Of a stretch of DNA of 64,000 nucleotides, positions 31,859-41,635 are shown in pieces. This stretch comes from Methanolinea sp. (GTDB taxonomy: Archaea > Halobacteriota > Methanomicrobia > Methanomicrobiales > Methanospirillaceae), in NCBI GenBank assembly GCA_030055515.1, contig JASFYI010000005.1:33029-97028 (forward strand), given 5' to 3'. Every line of letters begins with the position of its first letter. Within the stretch, counting starts at the first letter, position 1. The notes under the pieces are model-generated. The model worked only from the letters and a program-made list of their open reading frames with translations. It was not told where the DNA came from and ran no database searches. Made by a program: the position numbers and the translations under genes.

Positions 31859-33030
31859 CATACTTCTGCTGGGAGTCCCTCCACTCGGTGCGGGTCGGCG
31901 GGCTTGCACCTGCGGTCACCCACCTCGCGGAGACGATCGCGCGGCACCACGAGGTCCACTACTTCACGCGCGGGCCGGGCCCGGACCGGACGATCGACGG
32001 CGTCCACTACCACTTCGCGCAGCCCGAGGGGCACGACCTCATCTCGTACTGCCGGGACATGAGCGCAAAAGCCCTCTCCCGGTTCCGGGAGGCCGACTCA
32101 CCCCCGTTCGACCTCGTCCACTTCCACGACTGGCACTTCATCGATGCCCTCGGGGAGCTTTCCGGCCGCAGGACCGTCCTCACCTTCCACTCGACCGAGT
32201 ACGGGAGGAACGGCGGGAATTTCGGGACATCCCCGGAGTTTGCGTACATATCCCGCATGGAGAGGGAGGGCTGCGCGCGGGCCACCCACCTGACCACCGT
32301 CTCGCACCACACGAAGACCGAGATCGTGTGGCTCTACGGCGTCCCCGCGGAGAAGATCACGGTCGTCCCGAACGGCATCTACCCGGACGTCTACCGGCTC
32401 CCCGTCGACCCGGGGCAGGTGAAGAAGGAGTACGGCATCCACCCCCTCGCCCCCGTCGCGCTCTTCGTCGGCAGGCTCGTGTACCAGAAGGGTGCCGACA
32501 TCCTCGCCGACGCGGTCCCCCTCGTCCTCCGGAGGAGGGGCGACGTCCAGTTCATCGTCGTCGGGGACGGCGAGATGCGGCCGTGGCTCGAGGAGCGCTG
32601 CCGATCCCTCCCCGTCCACTTCACGGGGTTCATCCCGGACGCGGAGTACCTGCGCCTCCTCAACGCCTGCGACGTCGTCGTGATCCCGAGCCGCAACGAG
32701 CCGTTCGGGCTCGTCCTCACCGAGGCGTGGAGCGCGGGCAGGTGCGTCGTCGCGACCGACGTCGGCGGCCCGGCCGAGAACATCGAGAACTTCGTCGACG
32801 GGATCAAGGTCCCGGTCAGGGCCGACTCACTCGCGTGGGGGATCGCCTACGTCCTCGAGGACCCCATGAGGGTCCGCGCGATGGGGCTTGCCGGGAGGAG
32901 GAAGGTGGACAGGCTCTTTTCCTGGGAGAGGATCGGGAGGATGATGGAGGAGGTCTACGCGAAGGTCACCGGCGGGGGGACGGAGAGCCCGCCGGGCACT
33001 GCCCCCGCGGCGCGCGGGGACGGCGATTGA
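31840..33030 (+). CDS. Glycogen synthase-like glycosyltransferase (GT4/GT5 fold)
   Basis: 396 residues. GT-B fold with N-terminal WESLHSVRVGGLAP, where the KxGG-type glycine loop of glycogen synthases is replaced by RVGG. The C-terminal nucleotide-sugar half has FVGRLVYQKGADIL, VGDGEMRPWLE and the ExxxxxE-type site in RNEPFGLVLTEAW. It probably adds glucose from UDP- or ADP-glucose to a growing alpha-1,4-glucan. The start at 31840 (MAPLRVAYFCW) follows CGGGGAG and overlaps the GH57 gene by 19 nt. The low-complexity tail after about residue 375 is likely non-functional. It is 13 nt from the branching enzyme gene. Confidence 0.88.
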   Translation: MAPLRVAYFCWESLHSVRVGGLAPAVTHLAETIARHHEVHYFTRGPGPDRTIDGVHYHFAQPEGHDLISYCRDMSAKALSRFREADSPPFDLVHFHDWHFIDALGELSGRRTVLTFHSTEYGRNGGNFGTSPEFAYISRMEREGCARATHLTTVSHHTKTEIVWLYGVPAEKITVVPNGIYPDVYRLPVDPGQVKKEYGIHPLAPVALFVGRLVYQKGADILADAVPLVLRRRGDVQFIVVGDGEMRPWLEERCRSLPVHFTGFIPDAEYLRLLNACDVVVIPSRNEPFGLVLTEAWSAGRCVVATDVGGPAENIENFVDGIKVPVRADSLAWGIAYVLEDPMRVRAMGLAGRRKVDRLFSWERIGRMMEEVYAKVTGGGTESPPGTAPAARGDGD

Positions 33031-33043
33031 GTTTTCGGGCACC

Positions 33044-34972
33044 ATGACGGGAACGGACGAGTACCCTGAGGGGGTCCCGCGGCTTTCCGACTACGACGTC
33101 TACCTCTTCCGGCAGGGGAAGCACACGCGCCTCTACGGGAAGATGGGCGCGCACCCCGTGCGGGACGGGGGAGAAGAGGGGACGTGGTTTGCGGTCTGGG
33201 CCCCGAATGCCGATGCCGTCTCGGTGATCGGGGACTTCAACGGCTGGGAACACGGGAGGGACCCGCTGCGGGCGAGGACCGACGGCTCCGGGATCTTCGA
33301 GGGGTTCGTTGCCGGCGCCCGGCCCGGGATGCGGTACAAGTACCACGTCGTCTCGCGGTACGGCGGCTACGCGGTGGACAAGGGGGATCCCTTCGCGTTC
33401 TCCTGGGAAGTCCCGCCGAGGACCGCGTCGGTCATCTGGGACCTCGCGCACTCGTGGGACGACGGCGACTGGATGGCGTCCCGCGCCGAGAGGGCGTCGC
33501 TCGAATCGCCGATGCAGGTCTACGAGGTCCACCTCGGCTCGTGGAGGTGGAGGGAGGGGGGGGACGGGCCGCCCGGCTACAGGGAGCTTGCCCCGCTCCT
33601 CCGGGACTACGTCGCGGACATGGAGTTCACCCACGTCGAGTTCCTCCCCGTGATGGAGCACCCGTTCTACGGGTCGTGGGGGTACCAGACCGTCGGGTAC
33701 TTCGCGCCCACAAGCCGCTACGGCACGCCGCAGGACTTCATGTTCCTCGTCGGGACGCTCCACCGCGCGGGGATCGGCGTCATCCTCGACTGGGTCCCCT
33801 CGCACTTCCCCGCCGACGCGCACGGCCTCTCCTTCTTCGACGGGACCCACCTCTACGAGCACGCGCACCCGTACCAGGGGTTCCACCCCGAGTGGAAGAG
33901 CCTGATATTCAACTACGGCCGCCACGAGGTCCGGTCGTTCCTCCTCTCGAGCGCCCTCTTCTGGCTCGACCGTTACCACGCCGACGGGCTGCGCGTCGAC
34001 GGTGTCGCGTCGATGCTCTACCTCGACTACGCCCGGAAGGAGGGCGAGTGGATCCCGAATAGGTACGGAGGCAAGGAGAACCTCGAGGCCCTCGAGTTCC
34101 TGCGGGACCTCAACACCGCCGCCTACGGCACCTTCCCCGGGATCCACATGATCGCCGAGGAGTCGACCGCGTGGCCGATGGTGACGCGGCCCGTCCCCAC
34201 CGGCGGGGTGGGATTCGGCCTGAAGTGGAACCTCGGGTGGATGCACGACACCCTCCGGTTCTTCTCGCGGGATCCCATCCACAGGTCGTACCACCTGCAC
34301 GAGCTCACGTTCTCGCTGTGGTACGCGTTCTCCGAGAACTACGTCCTCTGCCTCTCCCACGACGAGGTCGTCCACGGGAAGGGCTCGCTCTTCCAGCGGA
34401 TGCCGGGCGACGAGTGGCAGAAGTTCGCGAACCTCCGGCTCCTCCTCGGCTACATGTACGCGCACCCGGGGAAGAAACTCCTCTTCATGGGCGGCGAGTT
34501 CGGGCAGAGGACCGAGTGGGACCACAACGCCCCCCTCCGCTGGGAGTCCCTCGGCCATCCCCTCCACGCGGGGCTCCTGAATTGGACGCGGGACCTCAAC
34601 AGGACGTGCAGGCGGGAGAGGGCACTCCACGCCGCGGACTTCGACCCGCGCGGCTTTCAGTGGGTGGACTTCTCGGACGCGCAGAACACGGTCATCTCCT
34701 TCCTCCGCCTCGCGCCCGGCTCGCCCGAGATCCTCCTCTCGGTCTGCAACTTCACCCCCGTCCCCCGGACGGACTACAGGATCGGCCTCCCCCGCGACGG
34801 GACGTGGGAGGAGATCCTCAACAGCGACGCGGCGTGCTACGGGGGATCGGGGATGGGGAACCTTGGTGCAGTCCGCGCGGAGGACGTCCCGTTCCACGGG
34901 AGGCCATACTCCGCGCGATTCGTCCTCCCGCCGCTCGGCTTCCTCCTCTTCCGCCACGGGGGGACTGGGTGA
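33044..34972 (+). CDS. glgB: 1,4-alpha-glucan branching enzyme (GH13)
   Basis: 642 residues: N-terminal carbohydrate-binding beta domain (WFAVWAPNADAVSVIGDFNGW, about 48-68), the catalytic barrel, and a C-terminal beta domain. Catalytic residues are visible: Asp319 in DGLRVDGVAS, Glu372 in MIAEEST, and the transition-state Asp in LSHDEVVHGKG. The AEEST motif and HDEV are diagnostic of branching enzymes, which move glucan segments to 1,6 positions. Its product is the branched glucan handled by the following GH57, amylomaltase and phosphorylase genes; the next gene begins two bases after the stop. Confidence 0.95.
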   Translation: MTGTDEYPEGVPRLSDYDVYLFRQGKHTRLYGKMGAHPVRDGGEEGTWFAVWAPNADAVSVIGDFNGWEHGRDPLRARTDGSGIFEGFVAGARPGMRYKYHVVSRYGGYAVDKGDPFAFSWEVPPRTASVIWDLAHSWDDGDWMASRAERASLESPMQVYEVHLGSWRWREGGDGPPGYRELAPLLRDYVADMEFTHVEFLPVMEHPFYGSWGYQTVGYFAPTSRYGTPQDFMFLVGTLHRAGIGVILDWVPSHFPADAHGLSFFDGTHLYEHAHPYQGFHPEWKSLIFNYGRHEVRSFLLSSALFWLDRYHADGLRVDGVASMLYLDYARKEGEWIPNRYGGKENLEALEFLRDLNTAAYGTFPGIHMIAEESTAWPMVTRPVPTGGVGFGLKWNLGWMHDTLRFFSRDPIHRSYHLHELTFSLWYAFSENYVLCLSHDEVVHGKGSLFQRMPGDEWQKFANLRLLLGYMYAHPGKKLLFMGGEFGQRTEWDHNAPLRWESLGHPLHAGLLNWTRDLNRTCRRERALHAADFDPRGFQWVDFSDAQNTVISFLRLAPGSPEILLSVCNFTPVPRTDYRIGLPRDGTWEEILNSDAACYGGSGMGNLGAVRAEDVPFHGRPYSARFVLPPLGFLLFRHGGTG

Positions 34973-34973
34973 C

Positions 34974-37292
34974 GTGAGACCGAGGGTCACCATCCACGCG
35001 CACTTCTACCAGCCCCCGCGGGAGAACCCGTGGACGGGCCACGTCGCGCGGGAGACCACTGCCGCCCCTTACCACGACTGGAACGAGAGGATCTGCGCCG
35101 AGTGCTACAGGCCGTTTTCCGCCGCCCGCCTCCTCGACGGGGAGGGGAAGATCCGGGGGGCGATCTGCCTCTACGGCCGCGTGAGCTTCGACGCGGCGCC
35201 GACACTCCTCTCGTGGCTCGAGCGGCACGCCCCCGGCGTCTACGAGGCGATCCTCGCGGCGGACCGTTCCGCGCGCGACCGGTTTTCCGGGCACGGGACC
35301 GCGATCGCGCACCCGTACTACCACGCGATCCTCCCCCTCCTCCCCGAAAGGGACAGGGCAACCCTCGTCCGGTGGGGGATCGCGGACTTCGAGGGGAGGT
35401 TCGGGCGGTACCCCGAGGGGATGTGGCTCCCCGAGATGGCGGTCGACTACGGGACGCTCGAGACCCTCGCGGACCACGGGATCCGGTTCACGGTCCTCGC
35501 CCCCCACCAGGTCCGCCCCGTCCCGGGAGGGCCCGGGGGAGGGGATCTCCCCCTCCCGTCCCAGCCGTTCTCCTGCCCCCTCCCCTCGGGGGAGGAGATC
35601 GCGGTCTTCGTCCACGACGCGCAGGTCGCGCGCGAGGTCGCGTTCGGCGACCTCCTCGAAAACGGCGACCGGTTCGCCGACCGCCTCCTCTCCGCCGCCC
35701 CCGGCGGCGGGCTCGTCTCGGTCGCGACCGACGGGGAGACGTACGGCCACCACCGGAAGTTCGGGGAGATGGCCCTCGCCCGGTGCGTCGAGCGGCTGGA
35801 AGAGGGGGGCGACACCCTCACCGTCTACGGGGAGTACCTCGGGAGGGTGCCCCCTCGGGAGGAAGTGGAGATCGTGGAGGGGACGTCGTGGAGCTGCCCC
35901 CACGGGCTCTCGCGGTGGGCGGGCGGGTGCGAGTGCACCTCCGGGCGGCACGCGGGCTGGTCGCACGCGTGGCGCGGGCCCCTCCGGTCCGCACTCTCGG
36001 AGCTCTCGGGTTTCCTCGCGTCGGTCTACACCGAGCACGCGGCCGCAATCTTCGCGGATCCCGCCGCGGCGCGTGACGCGGCCGTTTCCCTCTTCTCCGA
36101 CCCGGATCCCGGCGCGATCCGCCGGTTCGTTGCCGCCCACGCCCGCGCGGCGCCGGGCGAGGAGGAGATTCAGAAGGCGTGCGCCCTCCTCGAGCTCTCC
36201 CGCCATGCCCTCGCGCTCCACACGAGCTGTGCGTTCTTCTTCGACGACGTCGCCGACAGGGAGGCGGTGCAGGTCCTCTCCCACGCGGCGCGCGCGATAG
36301 AGCTCGCGGCACGCGTCTCCGGCACCGACTCCACCCCGGAGTTCCGGCGCGCGCTCGCGGCGGTCCCGGGGAACCGCCCGGCGTTCCCCGATGGGGAGAG
36401 CGTCTACGCGGAATGCGTCCTCCCCCTCGCCCTCTCCCCCCGCGCGCAGGCAGGGTTCCTCGCCCTCCGGGAGGTCGCGGCGGGCCGCGCGGCGTGCACC
36501 CTCTCCCGCCCGTCAGGGGATGCGTTCGCGGCCGGGGGGTTCCGCGTCCGCCACGACCTCTCGTTCGCGGGGGCGTCGTTCCGGTACTGCATCGTCTGGA
36601 CCGCGCCCGGCACGTTCCTCGCCGGTGTCGCGGGCGCGGGGACGGCTCCACCCCCCGGACCCTTTGAGGAGATCGCGCGGATCTTCGAGGGGGAGGGGGC
36701 GCAGGCCGCGGCCCGCGCACTCGCTTCTTCGTGGACGCCCCGCCCGCTCGGGGAGAACGAGGTATCGGCCGCGGAGAGGGGGCTTGCCCTCGCGGTCCAG
36801 CTCACTCTCGCCGCGGAAGCGGCGGGGCGGGCCGCGGCGGACCTCCTCGCGGAGTGCAGGCGGTCCCGGCCCGGCCCGCGGACGGGCGCGGGTCCCCTCG
36901 CCCGGTCCCTCGCGGCGCTCGGGTTTGCCCGGGAGTTCCGTTCCCTCCTCTCCGATCCCCGCGCGGGGCCCGAGGACATCGCCCGCCTCGCCCGGGAGGC
37001 GCGGGAGTGGGGGGTCGCCGTGGACGGGTCCGCCCTCGCGCGCGACGCGGCGGCATTCCTCCTCCGGCTCGCCCGCGACTGGGCCGCGCAACCCACCGAC
37101 GCCAATCGGCTCGCGCGGCTCCGCGGGGCACTCGCGGTCCTCGGCGAGGCGGGGATCCCCGCCGACCTCTGGGAGGTCCAGAACGTCCTCCTCGGTGTCC
37201 GGGAGTCCCCGCCCCGCGCGGCGGGGCCGGGATGGACCGGGGAATTCCGGGCGCTCGCGCGGGCCCTCGGGGTGCGGGGGGAGATCCCGTGA
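34974..37292 (+). CDS. Second GH57 enzyme (DUF3536-type, long form)
   Basis: 772 residues from a GTG one base after the glgB stop. The GH57 catalytic part covers about residues 1-300: IHAHFYQPPREN, a WLPEMAVD block with Glu154 as the candidate nucleophile, and ATDGETYGHH with Asp253 as candidate acid/base. The long Ala/Arg-rich C-terminal region (about 400-770) is helical and belongs to the type found in DUF3536-containing GH57 proteins. It differs clearly from the GH57 enzyme at the start of the operon, so the two should have different roles, for example debranching or glucan transfer; which one is not determined. Its stop overlaps the next gene as GTGA. Confidence 0.85.
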   Translation: MRPRVTIHAHFYQPPRENPWTGHVARETTAAPYHDWNERICAECYRPFSAARLLDGEGKIRGAICLYGRVSFDAAPTLLSWLERHAPGVYEAILAADRSARDRFSGHGTAIAHPYYHAILPLLPERDRATLVRWGIADFEGRFGRYPEGMWLPEMAVDYGTLETLADHGIRFTVLAPHQVRPVPGGPGGGDLPLPSQPFSCPLPSGEEIAVFVHDAQVAREVAFGDLLENGDRFADRLLSAAPGGGLVSVATDGETYGHHRKFGEMALARCVERLEEGGDTLTVYGEYLGRVPPREEVEIVEGTSWSCPHGLSRWAGGCECTSGRHAGWSHAWRGPLRSALSELSGFLASVYTEHAAAIFADPAAARDAAVSLFSDPDPGAIRRFVAAHARAAPGEEEIQKACALLELSRHALALHTSCAFFFDDVADREAVQVLSHAARAIELAARVSGTDSTPEFRRALAAVPGNRPAFPDGESVYAECVLPLALSPRAQAGFLALREVAAGRAACTLSRPSGDAFAAGGFRVRHDLSFAGASFRYCIVWTAPGTFLAGVAGAGTAPPPGPFEEIARIFEGEGAQAAARALASSWTPRPLGENEVSAAERGLALAVQLTLAAEAAGRAAADLLAECRRSRPGPRTGAGPLARSLAALGFAREFRSLLSDPRAGPEDIARLAREAREWGVAVDGSALARDAAAFLLRLARDWAAQPTDANRLARLRGALAVLGEAGIPADLWEVQNVLLGVRESPPRAAGPGWTGEFRALARALGVRGEIP

Positions 37293-38785
37293 GGCTCCCG
37301 CGGGGGTCAGGGCTCCTCCTCCCCGTCTTCTCCCTCCCGGGACGCTACGGGATCGGCGACATGGGGCCTTCCGCGCGCGAATTTGCCGACCGCCTCGCGG
37401 GGGCCGGCCAGCGGTACTGGCAGGTCCTCCCCCCAAACCCCGTCTCGCCGAACGCGGCCTTCTCCCCCTATCATCCCCTCTCGGCGTTCGCCCTCAACCC
37501 CCTCCTCGTCAGCCCCGACCTCCTCGCGGAGGAGGGTGTTGCCGGCGCGTGCGACCTCCCGCCCCCCCTGCCGGGCGGGGAGTGCATCGACTACCCCGCC
37601 GCCGCGGCGGGCAAAGAAGCGTTCCTCCGGGCGGTCGCGGCTGCCGCCGGCTACGGGCGGAGCGATCCCGGCTTCGAGGCATTCGAGGCGGCGCACGCCC
37701 ACTGGCTCGGGGACTGGGCGCTCTTCTCCGCGCTCCGGCAGAGGCTCGGGGAGTGGTGGCCGGGGTGGCCTGCCCCCCTCCGCGACAGGGACCCTGCCGC
37801 GCTGCGTTCCGCCGAATCCTCCCTCTCGGGGGAGATCGCGGAGGAGAAGTTCCTCCAGTACCTCGCGTTCTCCCAGTGGGAGGCGCTGCGGGCGCACTGC
37901 GCGGAGAGGGGGATACGGGTCATCGGCGACCTGCCCATGTTCCCCGCGCTCGGGAGCGCGGACGTCTGGGTCCACCGCGACCTCTTCAAGCTCGGGCCGG
38001 ACGGTCTCCCCCTCGCGGTCGCGGGCGTCCCGCCCGACTACTATAGCCCCCGCGGGCAGGTCTGGGGCAACCCGGTGTACGACTGGGACACGGTGGCGGA
38101 GTCCGGGTTCTCGTGGTGGGTCGCGCGGATCGAGCACAACCTCCGGCTCCACGACGTCCTGCGCATCGACCACTTCAGGGGGCTCTGCGCGTACTGGGAG
38201 ATCCCGGCCGGGGCCGCCGACGCCCGCGCGGGGAGGTGGGTGCCCGTCCCCGGGAGGGAACTCCTCTCCCGCCTCGGTGCGTCCCGCCTCCCCCTCGTCG
38301 CGGAAGACCTCGGGGTGATCACCCCCGACGTGCACGCCCTGCGGGAAGAGTTCGGGATCCCGGGGATGCGCGTCCTCCAGTTCGGTTTTTCCGGCGAGCC
38401 CGGCAACCCGCACGCACCCGGAAACATCGTCGAGGACGTCGTCCTCTACACGGGCACGCATGACAACAACACGGTCCTTGGGTGGTTCTGCGAGGAGGCG
38501 GGGCCGGGGGAGAGGGAGCTGCTCGCGGCTGCCCTCGGGTCCCTCCCGGAGCCGCGGGACATCCCCCGCGCAATGATCCGGCTCGCGATGGAGTCTCCGG
38601 CGCGGGTCGTGGTCGTCCCGGTGCAGGACCTCCTCTCCCTCCCCTCCCGCGCGCGGATGAACAGGCCGGGGACGACTGGAGGGAACTGGAGGTGGCGGCT
38701 CCCCCCCGGTCTCCCGTCCCCCGCGGACTGGGAGTGGCTCGCGGGAGTCGCGGCCCGGACGGGGAGGGCAACAGGTGGTCGCTGA
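37289..38785 (+). CDS. malQ: Amylomaltase, 4-alpha-glucanotransferase (GH77)
   Basis: 498 residues from a GTG overlapping the GH57 stop by 4 nt. Family signatures: GLLLPVFSLPGRYGIGDMG at the N-terminus, YWQVLPPNP, GDLPMFPALGSADVW, the nucleophile Asp in LRIDHFRG, the acid/base Glu in LVAEDLGVITPDV and the third acid in GTHDNNTVLGW. It disproportionates alpha-1,4-glucans, creating chains long enough for the phosphorylase next door. Length and motifs match a full enzyme without the long N-terminal extension of plant DPE2 forms. Confidence 0.95.
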   Translation: MRLPRGSGLLLPVFSLPGRYGIGDMGPSAREFADRLAGAGQRYWQVLPPNPVSPNAAFSPYHPLSAFALNPLLVSPDLLAEEGVAGACDLPPPLPGGECIDYPAAAAGKEAFLRAVAAAAGYGRSDPGFEAFEAAHAHWLGDWALFSALRQRLGEWWPGWPAPLRDRDPAALRSAESSLSGEIAEEKFLQYLAFSQWEALRAHCAERGIRVIGDLPMFPALGSADVWVHRDLFKLGPDGLPLAVAGVPPDYYSPRGQVWGNPVYDWDTVAESGFSWWVARIEHNLRLHDVLRIDHFRGLCAYWEIPAGAADARAGRWVPVPGRELLSRLGASRLPLVAEDLGVITPDVHALREEFGIPGMRVLQFGFSGEPGNPHAPGNIVEDVVLYTGTHDNNTVLGWFCEEAGPGERELLAAALGSLPEPRDIPRAMIRLAMESPARVVVVPVQDLLSLPSRARMNRPGTTGGNWRWRLPPGLPSPADWEWLAGVAARTGRATGGR

Positions 38786-38830
38786 CGCGGAGGGCAAGGC
38801 ATACACGTGCGGACGTGGGAGGTACATGGG

Positions 38831-41014
38831 ATGAACGGACCAGCAGGTACCGTCGCGGCGCACCCGTGGCTCGCGCGGATCCCGGAGAGGATCAGGGGCC
38901 TTGGGGAGCTCGCCTACAACCTCTGGTGGAGCTGGCACCCCGAGGCCCGGATCCTCTTCAAGCAGATCAACCAGCACGCGTGGAAGGAGAGCATCCACAA
39001 CCCGGTCCGGATGCTGCAGGAGATCCCGGTCGAATTCCTCGAGAAGATCGCGGAAAACCCGGACTACCTCCGCAGGTACGACATCTCCATGTTCCGGTTC
39101 CGCCAGTACATGAGCACGCGCAACGGCTGGTTCTCCGAGTCCCACCCATCCCCCCGGGCGCTCACCATCGCGTACTTCTCGGCGGAGTACGGGCTGCACC
39201 ACTCCCTCCCCCTCTACGCGGGGGGCCTTGGGTTCCTCGCGGGGGACTACCTGAAGGAGTGCAGCGACCTCGGCGTCCCGCTCGTCGCCGTCGGGTTCAT
39301 GTACTCCGAGGGGTACCTCACCCAGCGGATCCGGCCCGACGGGACGCAGGACGACGTCCTCGAGCGGCTGAACCGCGACGCGGCGCCCGTATCCCGCGTC
39401 ACCGGGCCGGACGGGAACCAGCTCGTCGTCACCATCCCGCTGATCTCGCCCCCCATCAGGGTCGCCGTGTGGCGGGTGGACGTGGGCAAGGTCCCCCTCT
39501 TCCTGCTCGACACGGACATCCCCGAGAACGACCCCCGCTGCCGGTCGATCTCCTCGCGCCTCTACACCGGGAAACCCGAGGAGAGGCTGGTGCAGGAGAT
39601 CGTGCTCGGGATAGGGGGGTGGAAGGTCCTCGACACCCTCGGGATCACGTTCTCCGCCATCCACCTCAACGAGGGGCACCCGGCGTTCGCGCTGCTCGAG
39701 ATGGTGCGGGAGAGGGTCTCGCGGGGGCTCTCGTTCCGCGAGGCGACCGAGCAGGTGAGGGGGATTGCGCTCTTCACCACGCACACGCCCCTCCCCTCGG
39801 CAACCGACGTCTACCCCCCGGACCTGATGGACCGGTACTTCTCCGGGTACTACCCCGCGCTCGGGATCGACCGGGAGACGTTCCTCTCGCTCGGGAGGCA
39901 CCCGAGGGACCCGACCGGCGGGTTCAACATGACGGTGTTCGCCCTCCGGATGACGGCGCACCACAACGCGGTCTCCGCCCGGCACGCCGGGGTCTCGAAG
40001 GAGATCTGGAGGGACCTCTGGCCTGATCTCCCGCCGGAGAACGTCCCCATCGACTCCATCACGAACGGCGTCCACCTCTCCACGTGGATCAACCCGCGGC
40101 TCCTCGAGCTCGTCACCCGGTACATGCTCCACGCATGCCCGGACTGGTACCACCACCACGACACCCCCGAGCTCTGGGAGATGATCGACGAGATCCCGGA
40201 CGCGGAGCTCTGGAAACTCCACGTCTGGCTGAAGAACAAGCTCATCCACAGGATCCGGGAGCGCGCCCGGATGAGGTGGGCCGCGGGCCTGAAGGAGCCG
40301 GCAAACCTCAGCGCCGACGGGCTGATGCTCAACCCGAGCGTGCTCACCATCGGCTTTGCCCGCCGGTTCTCCGGGTACAAGCGCGCCGACCTCATTTTCC
40401 ACGACGTGGAGCGCCTCAAGGGAATCCTCACGAACAGGTGGTGGCCCGTCCAGATCATCTTCGCCGGGAAGGCCCACCCGTGCGACCACGAGGGGCAGGA
40501 GATCCTCCGGCGCGTCTACAGGTTCGCGGCCTCCCCCGAGTTCCAGGGGAGGATCGCGTTCGTCGAGGACTACGGCGAGCAGACCGCCCAGTACCTCGTC
40601 CACGGCGTCGACGTCTGGCTGAACAACCCCCTCCCCCCGATGGAGGCGTGCGGGACGAGCGGGATGAAGGCCGCGGTGAACGGCGTTTTGAACCTGAGCA
40701 TCCGGGACGGCTGGTGGCTCGAGGGCTACAACGGCCGGAACGGCTGGGCGTTCGGGGGCAAGCCGTGGTCGCCCACGCGCAACGCGGAGGACGCGGCCGA
40801 GCTCTACGACATCCTCGAGAGGGAGGTCGTCCCGCTCTACTACGACACCTCGCTCGACGGGATCCCGCACGGGTGGGTCCGCATGATGAAGGAGTCGATA
40901 AAGAGCGTCGCCCCGCGGTTCTCCGCGCGGAGGATGGTCAAGGAGTACATCGGGCGGTACTACCCTTCCCTCATCTCGTGCGCCGAGAGGGAGTGCAGGG
41001 TCCCCCTCCGCTGA
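38831..41014 (+). CDS. glgP: Alpha-glucan (glycogen) phosphorylase, GT35
   Basis: 727 residues, matching the shorter archaeal/bacterial phosphorylase type. It releases glucose 1-phosphate from alpha-1,4-glucan. Early motifs are LAYNLWWSWHPEA and FSAEYGLHHSLPLYAGGLG; the pyridoxal-phosphate Lys lies in GTSGMKAAVNG near residue 610, preceded by NNPLPPMEA. The start at 38831 was chosen because GGGAGGTA lies about 7 nt upstream; GTG at 38807 would add eight residues. No terminator is visible after malQ, so this is probably the last gene of the six-gene glucan operon. Confidence 0.95.
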   Translation: MNGPAGTVAAHPWLARIPERIRGLGELAYNLWWSWHPEARILFKQINQHAWKESIHNPVRMLQEIPVEFLEKIAENPDYLRRYDISMFRFRQYMSTRNGWFSESHPSPRALTIAYFSAEYGLHHSLPLYAGGLGFLAGDYLKECSDLGVPLVAVGFMYSEGYLTQRIRPDGTQDDVLERLNRDAAPVSRVTGPDGNQLVVTIPLISPPIRVAVWRVDVGKVPLFLLDTDIPENDPRCRSISSRLYTGKPEERLVQEIVLGIGGWKVLDTLGITFSAIHLNEGHPAFALLEMVRERVSRGLSFREATEQVRGIALFTTHTPLPSATDVYPPDLMDRYFSGYYPALGIDRETFLSLGRHPRDPTGGFNMTVFALRMTAHHNAVSARHAGVSKEIWRDLWPDLPPENVPIDSITNGVHLSTWINPRLLELVTRYMLHACPDWYHHHDTPELWEMIDEIPDAELWKLHVWLKNKLIHRIRERARMRWAAGLKEPANLSADGLMLNPSVLTIGFARRFSGYKRADLIFHDVERLKGILTNRWWPVQIIFAGKAHPCDHEGQEILRRVYRFAASPEFQGRIAFVEDYGEQTAQYLVHGVDVWLNNPLPPMEACGTSGMKAAVNGVLNLSIRDGWWLEGYNGRNGWAFGGKPWSPTRNAEDAAELYDILEREVVPLYYDTSLDGIPHGWVRMMKESIKSVAPRFSARRMVKEYIGRYYPSLISCAERECRVPLR

Positions 41015-41186
41015 CCCGGCAGGCAGGGGCCCGATACCCCCGCCCTGTCCGGGATTGGAAGGACGGCGGTCCAGGGGTCCCCGTGGTCCGCGCTCCCGCC
41101 GGCGCGCTCCCGCACGAGTGCCGGGACGGGGGGAACATCCTCGCGATGCGGGAGAGGGAGCCGAAAAAGAGAACGCGGAGAGAGAG

Positions 41187-41195
41187 ATATTTATC
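41187..41195 (+). promoter_or_regulatory. TATA box of the cheY-cheC-kinase operon
   Basis: ATATTTATC sits in a short AT-rich window inside GC-rich DNA, about 75 nt before the ATG at 41264. The expected transcript start near 41215 leaves a ~50-nt leader containing AGGAGGCGG close to the start codon. Confidence 0.6.
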
Positions 41196-41263
41196 AATCG
41201 GGAGAACGAAGTGGAACAAAACAGAAGGGAATCGGGGGCACCGGGCAGGAGGCGGTAAACGGA

Positions 41264-41635
41264 ATGGCAAGAATCCTCGTCATCGACGATTCGCAGTTCC
41301 AGCGGAAAATCCTCACATCTATCCTCGAGAAGAAAGGCCACGAAGTCCATACGGCGGTGGACGGGAGGGAGGGGTACGAGAAGGTCCGTCGCGAACGTCC
41401 CGACCTCGTCATCTGCGACCTCCTGATGCCCGGCATCGACGGGTACAGCTTCCTCAAGGACATGCAGAACGAGGGATTCCAGATCCTCGTCCTCGTCCTC
41501 ACCTCCGACATCCAGGAGACCACCCGCAAGATCTGCATGGATCTCGGCGCGTGCGACGTCATCCACAAGCCGGCGAAGGAAGAGAATCTCCTCCCGGCGG
41601 TCGAGCGGGCATTATCCCACAGGGACAGGGCATGA
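41264..41635 (+). CDS. Single-domain response regulator (CheY-like)
   Basis: 123 residues, receiver domain only: acidic pocket VIDDS, phosphoacceptor Asp52 in ICDLLMP, the signalling Thr/Ser in LTSD and the conserved Lys in IHKPA. With no output domain it must act by binding a partner. The stop codon overlaps the cheC ATG (ATGA), giving translational coupling to a CheC-type phosphatase that would dephosphorylate it. Confidence 0.9.
   Translation: MARILVIDDSQFQRKILTSILEKKGHEVHTAVDGREGYEKVRRERPDLVICDLLMPGIDGYSFLKDMQNEGFQILVLVLTSDIQETTRKICMDLGACDVIHKPAKEENLLPAVERALSHRDRA

Noticed and set aside
41015-41263. Small gene or RNA between the phosphorylase gene and the receiver operon
   Set aside because: No frame has a start with a ribosome-binding site, and no tRNA-like fold was seen; only the TATA box near its right end is supported.
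37307-41566. Minus-strand open frame of more than 1400 codons opposite the amylomaltase and phosphorylase genes
   Set aside because: It is antisense to two unmistakable enzymes and its product is a monotonous Arg/Glu/Pro/Val mix, the usual result of high GC at third positions. Similar long antisense frames occur opposite the P-type ATPase and NSS genes (60456-63707) and opposite the NrpR-TrmB region (17223-20249).
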